Below, piece after piece: positions 21,025-31,300 of a DNA stretch of 64,000 bases. Origin of the DNA: Takakia lepidozioides (Eukaryota; Streptophyta; Takakiopsida; Takakiales; Takakiaceae); assembly GCA_030704615.1 (NCBI GenBank), contig CM060731.1, positions 71,404,756-71,468,755 of the forward strand. The letters are read 5' to 3'. The notes below the pieces were generated by a model. It saw only the letters and a program-made list of their open reading frames with translations. It searched no databases and was not told where the DNA came from. Numbering within the stretch: the stretch's first letter is position 1; every line of letters begins with the position of its first letter. The position numbers were made by a program, and so were the translations under genes.

Positions 21025-22315
21025 GTGAGGATTGTGCCTCACCCAACACAGCGGGCACGGTTAGTGCGGCATGCCCATGAGGAGTTGGGGCATTTTGGGG
21101 TGCGACGCACTCATAGTCTACTGCAGGGGCAGTATTGGTGGCGTGGTATGCACACAGAGGTGCAACAATTTGTGGCTAGGTGCATGGTGTGTGATAGGGT
21201 GCGTGCTTCATTCAACACCCCTACTCCACAATTGCACCCTCTTCCGATCATGGGATTGGGCTATAGGTGGAGTCTTGACTTCGCAGGGCCGTTGCCACTG
21301 ACCATGCGCCACAACAAGTACGTGTTGGTGATGGTGGAGCACTTCTCCAAGTGGATTGAGTTGGTTCCATTGCCTGATAAGGCTAGTGATGGAGCTGCGT
21401 ATGCATTCTTGGATTGTATGCTTAGCCGATTCGGTGCTCTAGCTGAGGTACTCACGGACCAAGGGAGAGAGTTCTTGGGGGAGTTTCAGGCTTTGTGACA
21501 AGGCCTTGATAGACCACCGCACCACTTCTCGGGATCATCCTGAGGCCGATGGCTTGGCAGAGAGAGTTGTTTAGACAGTAAAGAGGGGTTTGCGCAAGTA
21601 TGGCTTGCAGAAGGGACACCTAGGAGATTGGGACCTTCAGTTACCCTGGTTAGCCATGGGCTACAGGTTCAGCAAGCAAGCATCACTTGCCTCCTTCTCA
21701 CCATACTTTCTTCTCTTCGGCCGAGAGCCGGATTTGCCTACATCCATTCGCAGAGAAGCTGCTACAATTCTTAACCTTGACGATCCGGACGTGTGGACAC
21801 GTGCATGTGAGCAGCGTGCAGAGTTGTTCAAGAAAGTCATGCCCATGGCTTTCGAGAACCTTGCCATTGCACAACACTGTGATACATTGAGGTATGCTAC
21901 CATACGTGGTGGGGGCTATCGTCCTGGGGTTCGGAGATTCAACCCTGGTGACTATGTCTATCTGCAGCAGACTGCTCCTACGACCTTGGATGTGACTGCA
22001 AGACGTGTTATTTTGAGGGTTCGAGAGGTCTTGCCCTTAGGCGTCTTGGTCTTGGAGGGTCGGGATGGCATAACTTGGAAGGACCATGTGCGTAATTGTG
22101 CGCTATGTCACCTTCCGAATGTCGATGGCAGGATTGACCCAAACCTGGCAGTGGTATCTGCAAGTTTGAGGTGCATGTTGTGTGGGTCTGCTAGAGGGGC
22201 AGCCACCATGCTGGTGTGTGATCGATGCTCTAGAGGTTGGCATATGAGATGCTTGACTCCACCTCTTGAGATGGTTCCGGATGGGGATTGGTTATGTCCA
22301 CATTGCATTGGATAG
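21025..22315 (+). pseudogene. Integrase with C-terminal PHD finger, family B gypsy element
   Basis: The N-terminal zinc-binding part is HAHEELGHFG...CMVCDRV. The core has WSLDFAGPLP, VLTDQGREF and, after a one- or two-base frameshift near 21497 and a TAG at 21572, HPEADGLAERVV with the catalytic Glu. Then come DWDLQLPWLAMGYRFS and a C-terminal beta-domain (FNPGDYVYLQQ). The last 49 residues (22166-22312) are a C4HC3 PHD finger: CMLC, VCDRC, GWH..C and LCPHC. Most plant gypsy elements that target chromatin end in a chromodomain; a PHD finger at this place is uncommon and may guide integration to marked histones. Confidence 0.88.
22166..22312 (+). other. PHD finger module
   Basis: The spacing is CX2C-X11-CX2C-X4-H-X2-C-X15-CX2C, with the conserved Trp before His (GWH) and the DGDWLCPHC ending usual for PHD fingers. 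A second copy of the same module, 85-90 % identical by eye, lies at 61954-61757 on the minus strand in another element. This shows that the finger belongs to the family and is not a chance fusion. Confidence 0.9.
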
Positions 22316-22574
22316 TGGGAGTGGATACAACCATGGAAGACTAACAAGAAATGCAAGGCCAAGCTACTAGGAGACCTTGATCACACGAGATCTTGGCTCA
22401 AGTTCACAGATTGCAAGACGGCATCTACCGATGGGGCTACTCTTGTACCCGGCCTCTTGGTCTATAGAGTTTGAGTACAATAGGGACAATGATAGAGGAC
22501 TTAGTACGGCTGTGGCTATTACATCTTGTAGCTATCTAGAGGTAGAGGGACCTATCCACCAGCTAGGGGGGCGA
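22316..22574 (+). other. 3' untranslated tail and polypurine tract of family B element
   Basis: There is no further frame. The tract AGCTAGGGGGGCGA (22561-22574) precedes the LTR. The same tail and tract occur in the minus-strand relic at about 61500-61700 (CTAGGGGGGCGAT). Confidence 0.7.
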
Positions 22575-22575
22575 T

Positions 22576-23016
22576 TGTGGCAGACTACTTTATTGTGCAT
22601 ATATGTGTGGTGTGGTTTGGACAGCGATGTAGTTGTGTAGCGATACGTATGCGCACGACAGCTGTCAAGTTAAATAAGCACAGTGTGAAACTAACTAGAA
22701 TAAAGCTAGTTATTTGTATTTAACACTTGGATTTAGGTCAAGTGTTAAATCAGGTGTCAAGTTTAGTTTGTCACCTGAACCGTCTTATCTTCACGAGGGC
22801 GTCAGTCGCGCAGCTCATCTCTCTCGAGTTGAGCCTGCGCGACTGAGCTCCTTCATCGTTTAGAACTGAGTGTACTTATGATGGGAGGATAGGTTGTTGT
22901 GGGGTGGAGTCCCCATAGCTTGGGGTGCCCCTGGCTTGACTATTATCTGAAAGAGTGATGATGAGATGGATTTCATGTTTCTTGTGTTAAGAGTGTGTTC
23001 TTAGCTTTTCTTATCA
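22576..23016 (+). repeat. Family B LTR number 1 (3' LTR of the DNMT-gypsy element)
   Basis: It runs from TGTGGCAGAC directly after the polypurine tract (one extra T at 22575) to ...CTTTTCTTATCA. It contains a hairpin at 22804-22844 with 14-15-base arms and loop TCTCTCTCGAGT. It is followed by a single T and the start of a second LTR. Confidence 0.8.
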
Positions 23017-23017
23017 T

Positions 23018-23379
23018 TGTGGCAGACTACTTTATTGTGCATATATGTGTGGTGTGGTTTGGACAACGATGTAGTTGTGTAGCGATACGTATGCGCACGA
23101 CATGGTGGATAGTGACTGCCATAGTGGGCAGCATAGTGACAGCCTAGTGGTTGGACTAGTGGTATATTAGTGTGTGGTGTGCACATGTGTTGTGTGGTTT
23201 TGCACATCGATGTAGTTGTGTAGCGATATGAATGCGCACGGCAGCTGTCAAGTTATTTCACCACTAGTGTGAAACTAGCTAGGAAATAGCTAGTTTTTAC
23301 ATATTGACATTTGGGATTGGCCCAAGTGTCAATCCAGGGGTCAAAAAAGATTTAGGCCCTGAAGTGATTATCTTCACGG
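23018..23379 (+). repeat. Family B LTR number 2, left part (interrupted by the MULE)
   Basis: It starts TGTGGCAGAC at 23018, directly after LTR 1 plus one T. A U3 segment (TGTAGTTGTGTAGCGATA...) is duplicated inside it. It is cut at TCTTCACGG (23371-23379) and resumes at 36218. Joining the halves gives the same order as in the uninterrupted LTR at 62160-62489. Confidence 0.8.
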
Positions 23380-23545
23380 TTAGCGTAGCTATGGCGTGAG
23401 CCCAGCCCCGTGAGCCTGGGAGCTGAGCTCACGTTCAAGCTTTGAAGCGTGAGCTGAGCTCACGCTTCAGGGAAGCGTGAGCGGCACGAATCTGCTGGAG
23501 AAGCAGGTCCTATAGGCGAGGATTGCAGGAAGAGGGCCTATTACC
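23380..23545 (+). repeat. Left terminal inverted repeat region of the MULE
   Basis: Several GTGAGCC and GGCTCAC words in both orientations make local hairpins (for example GAGCTCACG...CGTGAGCTGAGCTC). The region is matched by the right end 36060-36208 and by a relic at 61915-62060. Confidence 0.65.
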
Positions 23546-23800
23546 GTGGACAAAACAAAGGAGGCCACCATGCACCATGTCTGCAATGCGTGCCAAAAAA
23601 GAGGAATATGTAAATATGGCAGATTTGAGCTCAGAATGATTGACACAGTTTATTTCAATTCACAGAGAGACGCTTACAATGAATCGCAAGTGCATTTGCC
23701 CTGGTTCCGTGAACGAAATGTATATGTTTGTCATAAAATGAAAAGTCTTCACACGGCAACCTGGAAACCAGCATGGGAAGCGGGCATGGCTCGTATGTGT

Positions 23801-26800
23801 TCAAAGAGAAGTTGGCGGAGCTCTACGCGAGGTGTCCCGCTGCAGAAGGGTGATGACTTCTCCGTAGCCTAGTGTGGCTTGGTGAATGAATTGGTCTCTC
23901 TTACCGTCGCAACACATAATTACAAGGTATATGTAATATTGATGCTTGCAGGGGACCCACTTCCCTCTCATGCCGAGAGCGCCCTCACGCATCGTTACAA
24001 AATCCGGACAAGTGCACGAAGGGAAATTCCCGATGGTAACCTGATATTCTTTGGCATGAAGAACTGAGCCAATTGACAGCACTGTGTAAATCCGTCCATA
24101 CCCCGGGGAAGGGACTTCGGTGATACGAGTCACCCTAGCCTGCAAAATTCTAGCCGATTCCATCTTGCATTCGTGATCTGCACCCGAAGCAACACGGCGC
24201 ACTGTTTTTCCATCTCTTTTTGTTGGGTGGGAGTCGGCACCGGGTGGAGGCATTGTCGGAGCATGTGGCACATCTGTGCCGACAGTGCATAAGGGCACCA
24301 CCCGGGACCGTGCAAGACAAAACCCTCCCTCCTCCAGCATGCTTATCTCGGTTGAGGACAGCAATGTCCCAATTTTCACAGGCCAAATTGCGGGGGGAGG
24401 GGGCTTCATTATCACGGAAGGACGAACTGTTCCCTTCACGCATCGTGCCATATCGTCTGGGCAGAACCAAAACTTGTGCTCTTTTGACTCCCCACTATGA
24501 TAAGGTCGGAACAACCCTGTGAAATGTTGGAGCTGGAGTCCCCCTGGAGCCTTTGCATATTTTTGATTTGCATTTCTTGAATGAGGGGGTCCGAATTGCC
24601 ATGCAAGCCACTCTAGATCCTGGTGGGGTGCGTTCTATATGCCAGTCACTATCAATGCAATCAGATTCCTGCACCATGGCCACCACCTCCTCCAATGGGA
24701 TTTCCGCTGCTATGCTTGCATGTTCTGCACCTGCTCCACAGAGGAGGACCCACCTGGGAAGGGGCCGGCACAGGACTTAGTCTGCACTGGAGACACCTTT
24801 GGCACAGAGAAATTGACCCTGTCTGGCCTATGGGAATCTCCATCTGACCCTGGAAGAGTGTTTAATTTCCTTTTGCATGATCCAAATCTTTCCTCGCCTT
24901 CCAAATGGGGGAGCCTGGATTGCAGAGGGGAGCCTTCAGTGCACCTGTTTAGAGCTCTGGCCATCTTTGACGGGTCTCCGGACCTACTCGCAGCCCTTAG
25001 CATCAACAAAGTCGTATCGGGGCCCTTCCCTCCACCCCGTCCCATCAGAAAATTGCGGTACCTGGTTTGTTGTGTAAGTGCCCGCACCATGTCATCAGCA
25101 GTGGCCACATACAAGTCACGACCTGCTTTGGTAGACTGTTGCATCCAGGCGTTGTGAACAGTCTCTGCCAAATTACACGATGGCATGTCGGCCAAGTCCT
25201 CCAAGGACATGTCCTGCAGGAGGCATTGCATGGAAATGTGAGGAAGGAAAAGAAATGGTAGAGGTTCTTCAAGTGACAATCGAACAACCCCAAATGAACA
25301 GGCACGATGCAAAGTGCAATTTGTGTTTAAGGAAAACTTGTGAGGCTTACCGTCGTCATGAAAGCTCCCCACTGTCTGTACCTGAAGTGCCAGAAAACCA
25401 ACCAGTCCTCCAACTCCTTCAGGTGGATACCTGTAGCAGCACCAGAGGAGAACCACCAAGCCCGGATTGCCTGGTAAGTGCTCTCAGCTTCTCCCATTGA
25501 GGTGGCATTCTTGTACTTCAGACAGAGCCTTCTATGCTCCAACTGAAGGTCAGGGCGAATGCAGCGCTTTGTATGACGTGCCAGAGATTGACTCCAATGG
25601 AAGAGGCATGTGCGCTCCCTATTTTCCATTGGGACCTTAGGATCCCCCGAACCAAACACGCGCCGCACTGCATTGAAATTTGCCTGTGCACTATCAGCCA
25701 TGAAGCCCGCAAAATTTGTGTTCTGTATTCCATTGCGCTGCATGACGGCCAGGAGGGAATTCCACATGAGCATCTGGGATTCAGTGTCCTCCGACTGCAT
25801 ATCACAAATTGCTATGGAGAGCACACGCTGGTACGCTGGATCATACACATGGCACGCCATGGTTGTCCAACCCTTCACCCGTTTGCAGTGATCAAACATT
25901 AACCAACATTTAGCCAAATCTCCTCCAGGTTGCATTCGGCGGACAATGCTCACACCACTGCCTTGGCCCACAGCGGACATCTTGAACAAATACACTTTGG
26001 ACGAGCCCTGGCCAGGGAACATACTGTTTTGAATGAATTCATAGCGACTCCTCCGTTTGAGGTCCATAATGTTGTCCATGAATCCAGCAGTGCCTGTGCC
26101 CATTTGAGTGCATTCACCTGGTTTCGAATATTGGGAGAGCTCAACACGGAGAAATGGTCCATGACTGCCTCAAGGGAATTGCATCCAGCATTGGTTGTGT
26201 CGCATCCCCTTCACCCAGTATGTGTTTTTCCAGGAATGCCTTGCTAGCTGCAAGCGCTATAGCAGAAGGTGTTGCACAAGGGGCATTGTGGAACTCTTGC
26301 TTCAGTAGATTTCTAGCGATGTCCACGCTATCCCTGCAACTCCCTTTGGACACAGGATGCTCGTGTGCACCCATATGAATGCAGGCACGAGTCATTGTCT
26401 TGCATCGATGTGCCACCTGATACATACGAGCGTGGCAAACAGAAACACAGGACGGGGAAAGTTTGCAGAACTGCACACAAAAGTATTGGTCTTGGGAGGT
26501 GCAAGCCCTGGGGTGAAAGGATTGAGGGGCACACCTTCCCACTCACTTTCGTTTGGCTGAGCGCTGTTTCTCAGCCGAGGGCAAGAAATATTCAGGCACT
26601 TGCAATGCCCAACGCAAACCGACCTCCGAAATTTCAAGCCAATGTCGTTATGGATGTTCGACGTTTTTGTCCTGCACCAAGGATGTCCGTCATGTTTCTT
26701 GTCCATGCCCTGCAGAAGCCCAGCCAGTCCACTGGAAGATGTGGGAGGGTTGAGCTCAAACAAGATGTCCCCATCAAACTGAGCTGGCACGTATTGAACC

Positions 26801-27378
26801 CGTTGCACTGGAAGGGACTCCCAATCAACAAAACGTAGCTCGCTCTTACACCCAGGCACACCTGTGAGGGCTTTCAATTTTGGAATGACACTCGTTATCT
26901 CTTGCAATTCGTCATCATCCAATAAGGGAGTTTGCACTGGCGGAGGAATCTCAGAAACATCCTCCGAGGACGAGTCTGAAAGAGTCACGAAGGTAGTGGA
27001 TGTGCTCACCTCTTGTTTCACAGGAACTGTGCTCTTCTGTTGCACGACCGATGCTGCAGTGCCAGGGGTAACGACTGATCCTGCTGATTGTCTTCTCTCT
27101 TTTCCAAGGACACGGTATGTTCCTGGAAGGACTCTCCACTTCCTTCCACACTCACCAACCAAGGGTTTCTCCAAGTGCCCAGAATCCAAATTCCCATCCT
27201 CGTCATACACCTCTTTCTGAACAAGCAGAGAACCCAACTCCAGCGGGAACACTGTAACCAGCTCATCCTCATGAACAACTGCATACCCATCGTCGTCTGC
27301 AGTGGCAGTCAGTGGAAGAGTACCTGCATTGGAATGGAATCGAGCAAGTGCATCTCGCTCCCTCGACATGTTTTCCAT
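23801..27378 (-). CDS. Mutator-like transposase with SWIM zinc finger (multi-exon)
   Basis: Minus strand, in order: an N-terminal region from about 27378 with FHSNAG and VVHEDELV motifs; a Cys/His-rich segment (WCRTKTSN, then CVGHCKCLNISC) that looks like the WRKY-GCM/FLYWCH-type finger of MULE transposases; a helical exon (about 26450-26170); the MULE catalytic domain (26103-25355) with LMFDHCK, GFMADSAQANFNAV and CLFHWSQSLARH as candidate DDE and C/H region; a further exon from 25235 (LEDLADMPSCNLAETVHNAW) after an intron GTAAGC...TGCAG; and a SWIM finger, CTCPDF...VPCKHQYYI (about 23990-23905). Exon joints near 26170, 26550 and 24520 are not resolved. The catalytic exon has no stop, so the gene may be intact. 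Exact start unknown. Confidence 0.78.
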
Positions 27379-28311
27379 CAATGAACGAAACTGGCGATTC
27401 AGAACGGAATCCCCGAACTGAGAGCCCGTAATTATCGAAAGTGGAAATACCACAAGCAAACTGAGGTCAACAAGGGTAGCACCAAACCAAAGGCTGCCGG
27501 CGATGCATGCAAAGGATGTAGGGATGACGTGCACCTTCACCTCCCACCAACCAGAAAAACCGTTTTGAAAGACCAGAGCCACAAGAAGCCGTGCTGTTTT
27601 TGGATGGAAAACAAACCCTGAAAATGACATGAAACCATCCATTATGAAATGACGGCAACAACCCTGGAGAGCAGTAAACAGGAAGATCCGATTGTAATGA
27701 GATTGTGTTGCGTCAGAATAGCACAGAACAAACACTGACACTCCAAGAGATACCTCGCACGAATGTGTGCAACACATGGTCATATCCGACACAATCCTTT
27801 ACACCGAATGACCCCATGGGGACGGTCACGGCAAAACGAAAACCACAGGGCAGGCAGTACAACACACGTGGATGCATATGTGAAGCATAACAATTATTGC
27901 GAATCTGGAAGAACTGCTCGGAATTGAAAAAGCACTACATTTCTACGGCACATTCGAATTTGAAAGAAGGCAAGGAGGCCGCCATGTATTGGCAGGCGGC
28001 GAAGTACATCTGACATATATCGCAAATGCATGCAACGGATGTTCTTTTTCTTCGGCGCTTTATTAGCTGGGTAATACAAAGACGCCAAAATGGATGAATT
28101 CCGTTCGCACACAATATCAACACCCGCATCCAAATACGGTTGACAACGTCCATTTTTATTTTTGTTACATGCGATACCAGCACTTGTTGCAAACGTCAAA
28201 CTGGAGAGCTCCAGGGGCATCGTGGGGAGCCCTTGTTTCCAGCGGAGGAGAAAGAGAAGGAAGTCATTATACTTCACGAGTTCTAGAAACAGGAATAGAG
28301 CTAGATATAGA
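27379..28311. promoter_or_regulatory. Head-to-head intergenic region of the two MULE genes
   Basis: About 0.9 kb separates the likely starts of the transposase (minus) and the ParB/methyltransferase-like gene (plus). The region is conserved in the relic at 1799-2940, including stretches with coding-like similarity, so untranslated exons or upstream coding exons may lie here. Shared or bidirectional promotion is inferred from layout only; no TATA box or other element was confirmed. Confidence 0.4.
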
Positions 28312-31300
28312 ATGAGGATGGAAAGAGTGGAGGAAGAGGAAAAGGAGGAAGAAGAGGGAATACAGGAAAGTGTGGCGATGGAGGAGCAGGAATCTGGAGA
28401 AGAACAACAACCCACCATAGTTCCAGGAACAGGCGAGGAGGACACTGCGTCTGAGGGAGAGACGGACGACATGGAGGAAGATGTTGACACTGGCCTCACG
28501 AAGAATCTGACTACGGGAAAGAGGAAGGGGGAGAGGCTCACCTACATAGTCGGCGAAGAGAGCAGCCCGAAGCGGAAAGGGTCCCCGGCAATTGGGGAGT
28601 CTTCTCGAGTAGCTACGAAAAAGGTAAAATCTACAGGACCCACATTTGTGAAGAATTCGGCTTTCAATGGCAGGTATTTGAGAAAGAAAGAACCATTCAG
28701 TGGCAGCTCAAACAGTGTGCGTTGCCGGACACTGTTTGAGCTGCACATGTCACTGTTTTAAGGGTGCAAAATTCTTCCTTCAACGACACCTTTCTGAGGA
28801 TGAAATGAACCCTGCACTGCCAGCTCAAACAGTGTGCGGCAACGCACACTGTTTGAGCAGATCTTTTCAATGTTTTAGGGTGCAAAATTTGGCCTTGCAG
28901 TCAGTTATCTGCGGGTGAAATGAACCCTTCACTGCCAGCTCAAACAGTGTGCGGCAACGCACACTGTTTGAGCTGAACATTTCAATGTTTTAGGGTGCAA
29001 AATTTGGACTTCAGGGGCACCTTTTTGAGGATGGAATGAACCCTGCACTGCCAGCTCAAACAGTGTGCGGCAACGCACACTGTTTGAGTAGATCTTTTCA
29101 ATGTTTTAGGGTGCAAAATTTGGTCTTGCAGTCAGTTATCTGAGGGTGAAATGAACCCTTCACTGCCAGCTCAAACAGTGTGCGGCAACGCACACTGTTT
29201 GAGCTGAACATTTCAATGTTTAAGGGTGCAAAATTTGGACTTCAGGGGCACCTTTCTGAGGATGGAATGAACCCTGCACTGCCAGCTCAAACAGTGTGCG
29301 GCAACGCACACTGTTTGAGCTGAACATTTCAATGTTTCAGGGTGCAAAATTTGGACTTCACGGGCACCTTTCTGAGGATGAAATGAACCCTGCACTGCCA
29401 GCTCAAACAGTGTGCGGCAACGCACACTGTTTGAGCAGATCTTTTCAATGTTTTAGGGTGCAAAATTTGGTCTTGCAGTCAGTTATCTGAGGGTGAAATG
29501 AACCCTTCACTGCCAGCTCAAACAGTGTGCGGCAACGCACACTGTTTGAGCTGAACATTTCAATGTTTAAGGGTGCAAAATTTGGACTTCAGGGGCACCT
29601 TTCTGAGGATGGAATGAATCTTGCACTGCCAGCTCAAACAGTGTGCGGCAACGCACACTGTTTGAGCAGATCTTTTCAATATTTTAGGGTGCAAAATTTG
29701 GTCTTGCAGTCAGTTATCTGAGGGTGAAATGAACCCTTCACTACCAGCTCAAACAGTGTGCGGCAACGCACACTGTTTGAGTTGAACATTTCAATGTTTT
29801 AGGGTGCAGAATTTGGACTTCATGGGCACCTTTCTGAGGATGGAATGAACCCTGCACTGCCAGCTCAAACAGTGTGCGGCAACGCACACTGTTTGAGCTG
29901 AACATTTCAATGTTTCAGGGTGCAAAATTTGGACTTCAGGGGCACCTTTCTGAGGATGAAATGAACCCTGCACTGCCAGCTCAAACAGTGTGCGGCAACG
30001 CACACTGTTCGAGTAGATCTTTTCAATGTTTTAGGGTGCAAAATTTGGTCTTGCTGTCAGTTATTTGAGGGTGAAATGAACCCTTCACTGCTAGCTCAAA
30101 CAGTGTGCGGCAACGCACACTGTTTGAGCTGAACATTTCAATGTTTCTGAGTGCAAAATTTGGACTTCAGGGGCACCTATCTGAGGATGAAATGAACCCT
30201 TCACTGTCAGCCCAAACAGTGTGCGGCAACGCACACTGTTTGAGCTGAACATTTCAATGTTTTAGGGTGCAAAATTTGGACTTCAGGGGCACCTTTCTGA
30301 GGATGAAATGAACCCTGCACTGCCAGCTCAAACAGTGTGCGGCAACGCACACTGTTTGAGCAGAACTTTTCATTGTTTTAGGGTGCAAAATTTGGCCTTG
30401 CAGTAAGTTATCTGAGGGTGAAATGAACACTTCACTGCCAGCTCAAACAGTGTGCGGCAACGCACACTGTTTGAGCTGAACATTTCCATGTTTTAGGGTG
30501 CAAAATTTGGACTTCATGGGCACCTTTCTGAGGATGAAATGAACCCTGCACTGCCAGCTCAAACAGTGTGCGGCAACGCACACTGTTTGAGCAGATCTTT
30601 TCAATGTTTTAGGGTGCAAAATTTGGTCTTGCTGTCAGTTATCTGAGGGTGAAATGAACCCTTCACTGCCAGCTCAAACAGTGTGCGGCAACGCACACTG
30701 TTTGAGCTGAACATTTCAATGTTTCTGGGTGCAAAATTTGGACTTCAGGGGCACCTATCTGAGGATGAAATGAACCCTTCACTGTCAGCCCAAACAGTGT
30801 GCGGCAACGCACACTGTTTGAGCTGAACATTTCAATGTTTTAGGGTGCAAAATTTGGACTTCAGGGGCACCTTTCTGAGGATGAAATGAACCCTGCACTG
30901 CCAGCTCAAACAGTGTGTGGCAACGCACACTGTTTGAGTAGAACTTTTCATTGTTTTATGGTGCAAAATTTGGCCTCCAGGCACATATCTGAGGGTGAAA
31001 TGAACCCTTCACTGCCAGCTCAAACAGTGTGTTGTAACGCACACTGTTTGAGCAGAACATATCAATATTTAAGGGCGCAACATTCGGCCTTCATGGGCAG
31101 ATATCTGTGGATGAAATGAACCCTTCACTGCTAGCTCAAACAGTGTGCGGCAACGCACACTGTTTAAGCTGAACATTTCAATGTTTTAGGGTGCAAATTT
31201 TGGACTTCAGGGGCACATTTCTGAGGATAAAATGAACCCTTCACTGTCAGCTCAAACAGTTTGCGGAACCGCACACTGTTTAAGCAGAACATATCAATAT

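Noticed and set aside
24220-26838. Many plus-strand ORFs between 24.2 and 26.8 kb
   Set aside because: Antisense to the MULE transposase, whose catalytic and SWIM motifs are on the minus strand.
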